Shown in pieces: positions 17,045 through 25,757 of a stretch of DNA of 50,638 nucleotides. Position 1 is the stretch's first letter; the number at the start of each line of letters is the position of its first letter. The notes beneath the pieces were generated by a model that worked only from the letters and a program-made list of their open reading frames with translations, searched no databases and was not told the DNA's origin. The translations under genes and the position numbers were made by a program. The stretch lies in contig NZ_JAAHBQ010000020.1 of NCBI RefSeq assembly GCF_020144665.1, positions 1 to 50,638 of the forward strand. Direction: 5' to 3'. Source of the DNA: Oscillatoria salina IIICB1 (lineage in GTDB: Bacteria; Cyanobacteriota; Cyanobacteriia; Cyanobacteriales; SIO1D9).

Positions 17045-18379
17045 CTAGCCAACTAAGAGAGTTTCTTCTGGGTATTTAATCACGCTAGGAGGCGAATCAC
17101 CTAAGATTGCCGCCATAAACAGTAAAATGCCCACCCTACCCATATACATCATCATAATTAAAAGTAGTTTCCCTAGTCCAGAAATACTTGCTGTGATCCC
17201 CGTAGAAAGTCCTACCGTTGCAAAAGCCGATACCACCTCAAATAACAGAGAAATAAAGTCAAAATTAGCATCAGTTATCGAGAGGAAGATTGTCCCAGTC
17301 GCAATAGCAATTACCGAACCAACTAGAACGCCAATTGCTTTTAAAATCAGACTTAGAGGAACTTCACGTTGATAGAGAATTATCTCTTCTTTTCCCTGCA
17401 AAATTGAACGAGTACAACTGCTTAAAATCCGAACTGTTGTAGTTTTTGTCCCGCCACCCGTGCCGCTAGGACTAGCACCAATAAACATAAAAGCAATTGT
17501 GATAAATAAACCAGCAGTAGATAGTTGACCGATGTCGAGCGTATTAAATCCCGCAGTTCTCGTCGTTACCGATTGAAACCAAGCTGCAATTAACTTTTCT
17601 TGGAAACTTAGAGAACCGAAAACTTCTGGATTGCGTAACTCGGTAAAAAAGAAAGCGATCGTAGCTAAAATCAACAAACTTAAGGTCGTGCTGGTGACAA
17701 CTTTAAAATTTAACGAGAAAACAAATCTAGCTTTTTTGCGACGAAGATTTTTGAGAATCCAAGAATAAAGTTCCATAATTACTTGATAGCCTAAACCACC
17801 AAAAATAATTAAGGCTGGAATAATTAAATTTATCGGAATCGAGGAACGATAGCGAACTAAACTATCGGCAAAGAGACTAAATCCGGCATTATTCCAAGCG
17901 CTAATACTATGAAAGATTGCTAACCAAAGACTTCGAGAAAAATCATAGTCAGCCGCAAATACTTGAAACAGTAAAATTACGCCTGTTAGCTCAAAAACTA
18001 GGGTGGTGGCAAGAATTGAACGGATTAGATTCTGACTTCCTTGTAAAAAAGGTCGGTCAAAAGATTCTTGAATAGCAAATTTTTGCCGCAAGTCAAATCG
18101 GCGTCCGACTAACAAAATTAAAAAGGTAGTAGTGGTCATATAACCTAATCCTCCTACCTGAATTAGCAGTAAGATAAATAACTGCCCCCAAAAGGAAAAA
18201 TAACTGCCTGTATCAACGACTATTAAACCTGTGACACAAACCGCAGATGTGGAAGTGAAAAAAGCAACAATTGGGTCATTCCACGTGCCGCTACTGGTGG
18301 AAATGGGCAACATTAATAAGAAAGTTCCCATTGTTATGAGAGTAAGAAAACCTAAACAAATCGTTCGCGAGATACTCAT
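17045..18379 (-). CDS. ktrB: Ktr/Trk-type potassium channel subunit KtrB
   Basis: A 444-residue integral membrane protein of the TrkH/KtrB superfamily with four M1-P-M2 repeats. The four selectivity-filter segments are SAVCVTGLIVVDT (about 44-56), SAWNNAGFSLF, TRTAGFNTLDIG and TVGLSTGITAS, each with its key glycine. GASPSGTGGGTKTTT is the conserved cytoplasmic-side gate loop near the third repeat. The protein has the KtrB length (no extra TrkH helices). Together with KtrA it forms a Na+-dependent K+ uptake system important for osmotic stress. Confidence 0.93.
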   Translation of the reverse strand: MSISRTICLGFLTLITMGTFLLMLPISTSSGTWNDPIVAFFTSTSAVCVTGLIVVDTGSYFSFWGQLFILLLIQVGGLGYMTTTTFLILLVGRRFDLRQKFAIQESFDRPFLQGSQNLIRSILATTLVFELTGVILLFQVFAADYDFSRSLWLAIFHSISAWNNAGFSLFADSLVRYRSSIPINLIIPALIIFGGLGYQVIMELYSWILKNLRRKKARFVFSLNFKVVTSTTLSLLILATIAFFFTELRNPEVFGSLSFQEKLIAAWFQSVTTRTAGFNTLDIGQLSTAGLFITIAFMFIGASPSGTGGGTKTTTVRILSSCTRSILQGKEEIILYQREVPLSLILKAIGVLVGSVIAIATGTIFLSITDANFDFISLLFEVVSAFATVGLSTGITASISGLGKLLLIMMMYMGRVGILLFMAAILGDSPPSVIKYPEETLLVG

Positions 18380-18534
18380 GAGTTAGAGAGGCTAATTTTA
18401 GTTAGTTCCTAGGAAGCATTGTAAGTGAGACTGAGAAGATTTTCTTTCTTGTCTGCCTTTTTTGGTTATCTTCTTCCTCGGGTAAGATCTGTTTATTTTA
18501 CTTTTTCTCGATCTCAAAATTTACTGCATAAAAT

Positions 18535-20226
18535 TTATAATTTGTCAAGTAACAAATAAGTTTTCATTGTGCCTTTACCTTTAACTTCGATCGCACCTCG
18601 CTCTTCAAAGAGAAACTTATCTCGTAAGAGAGCATAAGTTGTCTGGCTAACTTGAATAGTACCGGGGATGCCGTGAGATTCCATGCGGCTAGCGGTATTA
18701 ACAGCATCGCCCCAAAGATCGTAGGCGAATTTTTTGGTTCCGATTACCCCAGCGATGACTGAACCAGTATTGATCCCAATCCTTATGTTTAAATTAGTAA
18801 CATGAGCCGCATTAAATTGATTCATGACTTGCTGCATATCCAAAGCCATTTGGGCGATCGCCTCAGCGTGGTTTGGCTTGGCAGTAGGAACTCCACCAAC
18901 TACCATATAAGCATCACCGATCGTTTTGATTTTCTCTAAACCATGCTTTTCCGTGAGGCGATCGAAAGTAGAGAAAATATTATTAAGAGTGGAAATTAGT
19001 TGTTGGGGATAAACTCGACTTGCTAATTGAGTGAAATTAACTAGATCGGCAAAGAGAATGGTAACTTCTTCAAAAGTATCGGCAATTAAACTTGGTTTTT
19101 GTTTTAACCTTTTCGCGATCGCTTGAGGCAAAATATTCAGTAACAAGCCTTCAGTTTTGCGTTTTTCCAGTTTCAAAGCTGCTTCAGTACGCTTACGCTG
19201 AGTAATGTCATGAAAAAAGACTGAGACACCTTCATAAGAAGGAAAAGCTCTTACTTCCAACCAACGCTCGATCGGTTGGTAATATTCTTCAAAAGTAACG
19301 CTTACTTGTTGGGTAGCGGCTTTCCGATATTCCTGTTCCAAAGTTGAACCTAAAGTTTCGGGAAATTCTGCCCAAAGTATCTTACCTAAGAGTTCTTCTG
19401 GCTTTCTGTGGAGAATTTTGCTAGCAACTTGATTGACGTAGGTAAAACGCCATTGTCTGTCCAAAGCAAAAAAAGCATCAGTCATTCCTTCGAGGAGTTC
19501 GACAATTTGGCGATCGCTAGCGCGCAGTTTGTCTTCAACTTGCTTGGTTGTCTCGATTTGACGCTCTAAACGAGTTATTTTAATTCTTAACTCCATTTGC
19601 GCGATTACTTGACGACCTAATCTTTGCAGCGCTTCTAATTGTTCCGAACTCAGGTGACGAGGAATGCGATCGATCGCGCATAGTGTTCCTAAAGGATAAC
19701 CATCGGGAGTCACTAACGGAGCACCTGCATAAAAGCGAATATTTGGATCGGAAGTTACTAAAGGATTGCCAGCAAAACGCTCGTCTTTGAGAGCATTGGG
19801 AATGACTAACACTCGATCGGGGTTGAGAATTGCATGAGCGCAAAAAGCTAACTCTCGTGGCGTTTCTTCGGCTTCTACACCCACTTTCGACTTAAACCAC
19901 TGACGATTAGCATCCACCAGACTGACAAGCGCGATCGGTGTCCCGCAAATATAAGATGCTAAGGCGGTTAGATCGTCAAAAGCTTCTTCTGCCGAGGTGT
20001 CGAGTATATTGTAACGCTTCAAAGCTTCGAGTCTTTCCTCTTCATTACTCGGAAAAGGAGCCACTTGGTGTTGCGGATCTCGCCGAAAGTACGAAGTCTG
20101 AGGTCTTTTTATACCACTTTTCAGTTTCTTTGTCAAGCTTTTGACCAACTGAAATAAATTTTTCACTAACTTCGCCACTTTTTTATCTACCTTTCGTTGG
20201 CGAGTTTTGTGACGATAATTTGGCAT
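18535..20226 (-). CDS. GAF-PAS class III adenylate cyclase
   Basis: A 563-residue soluble signalling enzyme predicted to make cAMP. A basic N-terminal tail (1-50) is followed by GAF (about 65-215), a short coiled coil, PAS (about 235-348) and a class III cyclase homology domain (about 375-563). In this numbering the metal Asp residues are D394 (FADLVNF) and D438 (GDAYMV). The adenine-selecting pair is K434 and D503 (YDLWGD). The transition-state N510 and R514 are in VNTASRM. Lys plus Asp is the adenylate rather than guanylate pattern. The start is ambiguous: ATG at 20226, or a TTG two codons upstream that sits 8 nt after GGGAGT. Single gene. Confidence 0.92.
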   Translation of the reverse strand: MPNYRHKTRQRKVDKKVAKLVKNLFQLVKSLTKKLKSGIKRPQTSYFRRDPQHQVAPFPSNEEERLEALKRYNILDTSAEEAFDDLTALASYICGTPIALVSLVDANRQWFKSKVGVEAEETPRELAFCAHAILNPDRVLVIPNALKDERFAGNPLVTSDPNIRFYAGAPLVTPDGYPLGTLCAIDRIPRHLSSEQLEALQRLGRQVIAQMELRIKITRLERQIETTKQVEDKLRASDRQIVELLEGMTDAFFALDRQWRFTYVNQVASKILHRKPEELLGKILWAEFPETLGSTLEQEYRKAATQQVSVTFEEYYQPIERWLEVRAFPSYEGVSVFFHDITQRKRTEAALKLEKRKTEGLLLNILPQAIAKRLKQKPSLIADTFEEVTILFADLVNFTQLASRVYPQQLISTLNNIFSTFDRLTEKHGLEKIKTIGDAYMVVGGVPTAKPNHAEAIAQMALDMQQVMNQFNAAHVTNLNIRIGINTGSVIAGVIGTKKFAYDLWGDAVNTASRMESHGIPGTIQVSQTTYALLRDKFLFEERGAIEVKGKGTMKTYLLLDKL

Positions 20227-20232
20227 TACCAA

Positions 20233-20641
20233 CTTTGTTTACTCCCTTCTTTGCTGTTTATTTTCTTGGAAATATTCACCCTGAAATAAATTTAGACTGT
20301 AGTTTTGCCTGGTAAAAATCCATTATCTCAAAACTAAGAAAGCAGAATAACTCTCCCTTCACACTTTTTTACCCTCATTCTCGACTATCAGCGATAATTT
20401 TCCAACTTAATTAGGAAAAACTGGGGAAGATCTCGAACCTGGGAGCAGTTTTTTCAACTACTAAGATTTTAGACAATATTTTTCCCATAATGATTAGATT
20501 ATTTTTTATTATCCCAAGGAAGATGTGTAGTTAGTAGCTACCGAAATCGATCGCTCTGATTTTCCCAATCGGGAATAGGTGAGGATCTCAGTCCCATCTG
20601 ATGCTACGCTAAATCCGGTAAGGCTATGCGGACAATCCACG
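20233..20641. other. Intergenic region, about 410 bp, with a possible structured leader
   Basis: Divergent spacer between the cyclase and the tocopherol methyltransferase. Most of it is AT-rich with no gene. The last 80 bp before the ATG at 20642 can fold in two exclusive ways. GGGAA at 20571-20575 can pair with TTCCC at 20562-20566, or its GGGA with TCCC at 20592-20595 around a TGAG-CTCA hairpin. This matches no riboswitch class I know. Confidence 0.4.
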
Positions 20642-21502
20642 ATGACATCTACCCTTTATCAACAAATTCAGCAATTTTATGATGCTTCTAGCGGACTTTG
20701 GGAACAAGTCTGGGGCGAACATATGCACCACGGTTACTATGGTAAGAATGGTAACTATAAGCTTAATCGCCGCCAGGCACAAATTAATTTAATTGAAGAA
20801 CTGTTAATTTGGGCTGGTTTGACAAATTTAGAGAAACCACCGCAAACAATTGTCGATCTCGGTTGTGGGATTGGTGGTAGTACCTTGTATTTAGCGCAAA
20901 AGTATCGTGCAACAGCCACGGGAATTACTCTTTCGCCCGTACAAGCCGCTAGAGCCAAGGAAAGAGCGATTGAGGCTGGATTAGAATCAAGAGTGCAGTT
21001 TCAGGTCGCTGATGCCCAAAATACACCATTTGAGGACAATTCTTTTGACCTGGTATGGTCGCTTGAAAGTGGCGAACATATGCCGGATAAGGAGAAATTT
21101 GTGCGCGAGTGCGATCGCATTCTCAAACCTGGGGGAACTTTTATTATGGCAACTTGGTGTCATCGTCCCACCAATTCTTTAGCGGGTGAGTTAACTGAAA
21201 ACGAAAAACGTCATCTAGAAAAGATTTATCAGGTTTATTGTTTACCTTATGTAATTTCTTTACCAGAATATGAAGAAATTGCCCGTAATTGTAACTTTAA
21301 AAATATTCGTTCTGATGATTGGTCGGAGGCGGTTGCTCCTTTCTGGAATGTGGTTATAGATTCTGCTTTCGATCCCCAAGCTATTATCGGTTTAATTAGT
21401 AGCGGTTGGCAAACTGTTGAAGCCGCTCTTTCTCTTGGTTTGATGAGTCGCGGTTACGAGCGCGGTTTGATTCGTTTTGGCTTACTTTGTGCGACTAAAT
21501 GA
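20642..21502 (+). CDS. Gamma-tocopherol-type methyltransferase
   Basis: A 286-residue class I SAM methyltransferase like plant VTE4 and cyanobacterial gamma-tocopherol methyltransferase, which methylates the chromanol ring in the last step of vitamin E synthesis. Evidence is the N-terminal IQQFYDASSGLWEQVWGEHMHHGYYG, the SAM motif VDLGCGIGGSTLYLA, and SLESGEHMPDKEKF with DRILKPGGTFIMATW. No transit peptide or C-terminal membrane anchor is present; the anchor is typical of the MPBQ methyltransferase. The ATG at 20642 is chosen over an in-frame GTG at 20579 that adds 21 unrelated residues. The next gene, homogentisate phytyltransferase, belongs to the same pathway and supports the call. Confidence 0.85.
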   Translation: MTSTLYQQIQQFYDASSGLWEQVWGEHMHHGYYGKNGNYKLNRRQAQINLIEELLIWAGLTNLEKPPQTIVDLGCGIGGSTLYLAQKYRATATGITLSPVQAARAKERAIEAGLESRVQFQVADAQNTPFEDNSFDLVWSLESGEHMPDKEKFVRECDRILKPGGTFIMATWCHRPTNSLAGELTENEKRHLEKIYQVYCLPYVISLPEYEEIARNCNFKNIRSDDWSEAVAPFWNVVIDSAFDPQAIIGLISSGWQTVEAALSLGLMSRGYERGLIRFGLLCATK

Positions 21503-21542
21503 GTTAATTGTCAGTGTTTCTTTTGAAAAAAGAAGGACTTAA

Positions 21543-21743
21543 GTCTTGATTATTTACTTTGAATAAAGAGGACTAAAGTCCTCACTACGAACTAAGTTGA
21601 AAGAATCAGGTCTTGATTATTTACCTTGAATAAAGAGGACTAAAGTCCTCACTACGAACTAAGTTGAAAGAATCAGGTCTTGATTATTTACTTTGAATAA
21701 AGAGGACTAAAGTCCTGAATACGAACTAACTTGAAAGAATCCG
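21543..21743. repeat. Three tandem 67-bp repeats
   Basis: Near-identical units start at 21543, 21610 and 21677. Each contains GTCTTGATTATTTAC, then the hairpin AGGACT-AA-AGTCCT, then ACTACGAACTAA. A partial, divergent copy of the start lies just upstream (AAGGACTTAAGTCTTGATT). The third unit ends 14 bp before the start of the phytyltransferase. The AGGACTAAAGTCCT-ACTACGAAC core resembles interspersed repeats of many cyanobacteria. Confidence 0.9.
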
Positions 21744-21757
21744 AGAATAATTTTGCT

Positions 21758-22705
21758 ATGAGTCAAATTTCTGCAACGCCGAAAAACCTATTTCGAGAAC
21801 CTTTTGCTTGGCTATACAGCCTGTGGAAATTTTCGCGTCCCCATACAATAATTGGTACTAGCTTAAGTGTATTTGCCTTGTACGCGATCGCCACAACTCT
21901 CACTACTAATACTGTCACTATAGCCAGTTTACTGCATCTACTCGGTGCTTGGATTGCTTGTCTGGGCGGTAATGTTTACATTGTCGGACTAAATCAGTTA
22001 GAAGATATTGCTATTGACGAAATTAATAAACCCCATCTTCCTGTGGCTGCGGGAGAATTTACGCCTCCACAAGCGACGCGGATTGTCGCGATTAGTGGCA
22101 TTTTAGCATTACTATTAGCAGCATGGTTGGGATTTTGGCTGTTAGCAACGGTAGGAATTAGTTTAATTATCGGTACGGCTTATTCTTTACCACCGATACG
22201 TTTAAAACGCTTTCCCTTTTTAGCAGCTTTATGTATTTTTACCGTGCGAGGAATAATTGTCAATGTCGGGCTATTTTTCTATTTCAGCAAAGTCTTTGGC
22301 TACAGCGAGTTTTTCCCCTTAGAGGTATGGACGCTAACTATTTTTGTCGTCGTGTTTACAGTAGCGATCGCTATTTTCAAAGATGTCCCTGACATGGAAG
22401 GTGATAAGCAGTTTAATATTACCACTTTTACTTTACTCCTAGGCAAATCAACAATTTTTAATCTTGCTCGCGGAATAATTACAGTTTGTTATCTGGGTAC
22501 GATTATCGCGGGAGTTTTCTGGTTAAATAACGTTAATCTACTTTTCTTGACTATTTCTCATTTCGTCTTGCTAGGATTACTTTGGTGGCGAAGTCAGAAT
22601 GTAAATTTACAGTCAAAGCCAGAAATTGCTAGCTTTTATCAATTTATCTGGAAATTATTCTTTTTGGAATATCTAATTTTCCCGCTAGCTTGTTTTCTAG
22701 CTTGA
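21758..22705 (+). CDS. hpt: Homogentisate phytyltransferase (UbiA family)
   Basis: A 315-residue polytopic prenyltransferase that joins phytyl diphosphate to homogentisate, the committing step of tocopherol synthesis. The two Asp-rich motifs are visible: NQLEDIAIDEINKP (NxxxDxxxD) after helix 2 and DVPDMEGDKQFN (DxxxDxxGD) after helix 6. There are about nine membrane helices. The N-terminal FSRPHTIIGT is typical of HPT and homogentisate geranylgeranyl transferases. The ATG at 21758 is preferred. The TTG at 21731 lies inside the tandem repeat and would code for repeat-derived residues. Convergent with ilvE. Confidence 0.9.
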   Translation: MSQISATPKNLFREPFAWLYSLWKFSRPHTIIGTSLSVFALYAIATTLTTNTVTIASLLHLLGAWIACLGGNVYIVGLNQLEDIAIDEINKPHLPVAAGEFTPPQATRIVAISGILALLLAAWLGFWLLATVGISLIIGTAYSLPPIRLKRFPFLAALCIFTVRGIIVNVGLFFYFSKVFGYSEFFPLEVWTLTIFVVVFTVAIAIFKDVPDMEGDKQFNITTFTLLLGKSTIFNLARGIITVCYLGTIIAGVFWLNNVNLLFLTISHFVLLGLLWWRSQNVNLQSKPEIASFYQFIWKLFFLEYLIFPLACFLA

Positions 22706-22742
22706 ATGCGATAAGGTGGTAAATGCGGGTACGCGATAACTG

Positions 22743-23669
22743 TTAACTGTCAAGAGGAATTGCTAACACCCAATCTTGATAATCAGGATCGCGATTTTCG
22801 GTAATTGCCGTTAGTTTTTCCCGCAGTTTCTCAGTTAGGGGACGCTCGGTTGATAATTGATAGTTTTCAACTTTTTTAACTGGACTAATTTTTGCCGCCG
22901 TTCCACAAAGAAACACTTCGTCAGCAATAAAAAGTTCTGATTTATCAATTGGTCTTTGGATGGTTTCAATTCCTAAATCTCGAGCAATTTTAATGACGCT
23001 GTCCCTCGTAATTCCTTCCAAAATATCTTCTTCAAAACCAGGCGTAATTAACTTGCCATTTCTGACAATAAAAACATTCATTCCTGAAGCTTCGCAAACT
23101 TTTCCGCGAGAATTCATTAAAATTGCTTCGTCAAAACCGGATTCTACAGCTTCAGTTTTTGCTAATGCCGAAGTTATATAGGCGCCACTAATTTTACCTC
23201 GTAAAGGTAAGCTGCGGTCTTCTTGACGATACCAAGAACTAATGCGACAACTAACTCCGTTGGGAGACATATAATCTCCTAATTCCAAGCCATAGACAAA
23301 AAAGTCTTTTTCAATATTATGAATTCTCGGAGAAAGTCCTAAACCGGAATTATAAACAAAAGGTCGGAGATAAAAAGATTGCTTTGGCTGATTTTTCTTG
23401 ACAAATTCAACTAAAATATGCCGTATTTTATCTGCTGGTAAATCGTAGCCAAGAAATTTCGCGCTGTTGCTCAATCTTTGACAATGGTCGTCTAAGCGAA
23501 ATAACAAAATCTGTTGGGAATTTTGGGGATCGCGAATGCCGCGCATACCGCCAAAAGCTCCTGTACCATAGTGTAAGGCGTGGGTAGCTATGGAAACTTT
23601 GGCTTCGCTAAAGGGGACAAATTGGTTTTCAAAGTAGGCAATTGGTAAAAAATTAGGCATTTTCGGCAT
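22743..23669 (-). CDS. ilvE: Branched-chain amino acid aminotransferase IlvE
   Basis: A 308-residue fold-type IV PLP enzyme for the last step of Leu, Ile and Val synthesis. Start signatures are YFENQFVPFSEAKVSIATHALHYGTG and FGGMRG. The PLP lysine is K159 in LRGKISGAYITS. E193 in CEASGMNVF is the conserved partner of the pyridine nitrogen, and EDILEGITRDSVI and FLCGTAAKISPV complete the site. The length is normal. The MPKMPNF start could also begin at the second Met. It is divergent from cobA with a 106-bp gap. Confidence 0.93.
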   Translation of the reverse strand: MPKMPNFLPIAYFENQFVPFSEAKVSIATHALHYGTGAFGGMRGIRDPQNSQQILLFRLDDHCQRLSNSAKFLGYDLPADKIRHILVEFVKKNQPKQSFYLRPFVYNSGLGLSPRIHNIEKDFFVYGLELGDYMSPNGVSCRISSWYRQEDRSLPLRGKISGAYITSALAKTEAVESGFDEAILMNSRGKVCEASGMNVFIVRNGKLITPGFEEDILEGITRDSVIKIARDLGIETIQRPIDKSELFIADEVFLCGTAAKISPVKKVENYQLSTERPLTEKLREKLTAITENRDPDYQDWVLAIPLDS

Positions 23670-23775
23670 TAATGAGGATTTGAGTCGTGAGGATGAAAAT
23701 GTTGCACTTGGGCATTAATTTATTAATTTACCTTATCCGCAGTTCTATTCCTAGTAGCGATCGGTTGGCTAACAA

Positions 23776-24513
23776 ATGAATAATCAGCAAAAAGGCAAAG
23801 TTTACTTGGTTGGTGCGGGACCGGGAAGCATCGGCTATCTTACCCTGAAAGCACGAGAATTACTCGCTGAGGCGGAAGTTTTGGTTTATGATGCTTTGGT
23901 AGACCCACAGCTATTAGATTTGGTTTCTCACGATTGTCTCCGGTTGAATGTGGGGAAACGTGGTGGAAAACCGAGTACGCCTCAAACTGAGATTAATCAA
24001 ATTTTAGTTAGGTATTGTCAAAAAGGCAAAAATGTGGTAAGACTCAAAAGTGGCGATCCGTTAATTTTCGGACGCTCTCGCGAGGAAAGGGAAGCTTTGA
24101 GAGCGGCGAATTGCGAGTTTGAGTTAGTTCCGGGCATTTCTTCAGTGTTAGCCGCACCTTTGTTAGCAGGAATTCCTTTAACTGATAAACACTTGAGTAG
24201 TGCTTTTGCGGTGGTTACGGCACATCAACCAGAAATTCTTGATTGGGAAGCACTCGCCCGACTCGATACTCTGGTAATTTTAATGGGAGGTCGTAATTTG
24301 AGAGAAATTGTTTCTCAGTTACGCAAACACGGACGGGATGAGTCTACTCCCGTAGCGATCGCGCGAGCGGTTGCTCGTCCCGAACAACAATTTTGGTTTG
24401 GGACTTTGGCTGATATTGTCGAGCAAACTGCTGGTATTTCTCTCTCCCCGACAGTCACGATCGTTGGCGAAGTCGTTTCACTAAGCGATCGCTTAACACC
24501 CGATCTCTTTTAA
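23776..24513 (+). CDS. cobA: Uroporphyrinogen-III C-methyltransferase
   Basis: A 245-residue SAM-dependent enzyme that methylates uroporphyrinogen III at C2 and C7 to precorrin-2, the branch to siroheme and cobalamin. Motifs are VYLVGAGPGSIGYLTLKA, VYDALVDPQLL, VVRLKSGDPLIFGR, VVTAHQPE and TLVILMGG. There is no fused CysG oxidase or ferrochelatase domain. It is followed after 34 bp by hemD, so a two-gene operon supplies and diverts the tetrapyrrole precursor. Confidence 0.95.
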   Translation: MNNQQKGKVYLVGAGPGSIGYLTLKARELLAEAEVLVYDALVDPQLLDLVSHDCLRLNVGKRGGKPSTPQTEINQILVRYCQKGKNVVRLKSGDPLIFGRSREEREALRAANCEFELVPGISSVLAAPLLAGIPLTDKHLSSAFAVVTAHQPEILDWEALARLDTLVILMGGRNLREIVSQLRKHGRDESTPVAIARAVARPEQQFWFGTLADIVEQTAGISLSPTVTIVGEVVSLSDRLTPDLF

Positions 24514-24547
24514 TTCCTTCTTGTCTTCATCTCACCTCTAACCTCTT

Positions 24548-25366
24548 ATGAAACAACCCTTAACCGGAAAAACCGTTCTCGTAACTCGTGCGGCACGTCA
24601 GTCAAGTAAATTTAGCGAACTTTTGCAACAACAGGGAGCAAAAGTTGTCGAAATGCCTGCGTTAGAAATTCGCCCCCCTTCGAGTTGGGTAGAGTTAGAT
24701 CGGGCGATCGCGCATCTCGATGATTTTCACTGGCTAATTCTTACTTCTAGTAACGGTGTAGAATATTTTTACCAACGCTTGACAAATTGTGGTAAAAGCG
24801 AGCGAAACTTAGCAAATATTAAAATTGCTGTTGTTGGCAAGAAAACTGCTACGAGTTTAAGACAACAAGGTGGGCAGCCAAATTTTATTCCACCAGACTT
24901 TATTGCTGACTCTCTTGTCGAGCATTTTCCCGAAGCTTTAGCCGGCAAAAAAATCCTCTTTCCTCGCGTGGAAACAGGCGGAAGAGAACTTTTAGTTCAA
25001 GAGTTAACTAACCAAGGTGCAGAAGTAGTAGAAGTTCCTGCTTATCAATCAGGATGTCCAGAACAAATTGCCCCAGAAGCTTTAGAGACATTACAAAAAC
25101 AAACAGTAGACTTTCTTACTTTTGCGAGTGGAAAAACCGTCAACAACTTCTGTAAATTATTAGCTAACGTTACTCCTGAATTGCTAATAAGCTCAGAAAA
25201 ATTATTGGCAAATGTTTGCATTGCTTCTATTGGTCCGCAAACTTCTCAAAGTTGTCGTCAATTGCTCGGACGAGTCGATCTAGAAGCTCAAGAATATACT
25301 TTAGAAGGTTTAACGCAAGCAATTTTAGACTATGTGGAAAATCAAAGTTTTGCTCGTCATCTCTAA
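24548..25366 (+). CDS. hemD: Uroporphyrinogen-III synthase HemD
   Basis: A 272-residue enzyme that closes hydroxymethylbilane with inversion of ring D. The sequence is low in identity across the family but shows the usual landmarks: GKTVLVTRAARQSSKFSELL, LILTSSNGVEYF, KIAVVGKKTATSLRQQG, GKKILFPRVETGGRELL, VVEVPAYQSG, VDFLTFASGKTVNNF and CIASIGPQTS. No extra domain is present. It lies downstream of cobA, as in many cyanobacteria. Confidence 0.92.
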   Translation: MKQPLTGKTVLVTRAARQSSKFSELLQQQGAKVVEMPALEIRPPSSWVELDRAIAHLDDFHWLILTSSNGVEYFYQRLTNCGKSERNLANIKIAVVGKKTATSLRQQGGQPNFIPPDFIADSLVEHFPEALAGKKILFPRVETGGRELLVQELTNQGAEVVEVPAYQSGCPEQIAPEALETLQKQTVDFLTFASGKTVNNFCKLLANVTPELLISSEKLLANVCIASIGPQTSQSCRQLLGRVDLEAQEYTLEGLTQAILDYVENQSFARHL

Positions 25367-25757
25367 GCAAAATTAACGATCTTAATAAGCGTAAATCTCG
25401 TAACTTTTTGATAGGAAAATCAGTTATTAGGATTTTTTTACTCTTAAATAAGAGATAACTATGCGACTAAATTTCGGGCAAACTCAAATCAGTATAAGAG
25501 GTTACAATTATCAACATTACCTTTAAGGTTAAAAGATAGCATCCCCCTTGGGGGGAGTATTTCCAACCATGTGAATGTAGAATACGAATAAGTTATTTCC
25601 TAAGATCTTTCTTCAGATGGTTAGCTCGTTCAAGATAATCTGTATTTAACCCTTGTCCAATAAAATTATTGTTGATCTGTCTCACAGCAAAAAAAACCAA
25701 GAAGCCGTAAGCTTTCAAGAAAGTCGAGTGAAACTCGTGAAGACTGAACAAAAGGTC
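25367..25757. other. Intergenic region, about 390 bp, with a C5/G6 hairpin
   Basis: Spacer between hemD and the signalling protein. At 25542-25556 TCCCCC-TT-GGGGGGA can form a very GC-rich hairpin. No U-tract follows, so it is not a clear terminator. No gene longer than about 20 codons is supported. An in-frame TTG at 25653 would extend the next protein by 35 residues. Confidence 0.4.

Noticed and set aside
20579-20641. GTG start 21 codons upstream of the tocopherol methyltransferase
   Set aside because: The extra residues do not resemble the family and the segment looks like a structured leader; the ATG at 20642 matches the usual N-terminus.
21543-21743. 67-bp repeats considered as a CRISPR array or IS remnant
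   Set aside because: The whole 67-bp unit is repeated without variable spacers, and there is no transposase frame or terminal inverted repeat.
25216-25458. 80-codon frame overlapping the end of hemD
   Set aside because: Out of frame with hemD and mostly inside it; serine- and arginine-rich shadow composition without a ribosome-binding site.
25653-25757. TTG start adding 35 residues to the EAL protein
   Set aside because: The extension is polar with no family resemblance. An ATG with AAAGG before it lies immediately before the first membrane helix.
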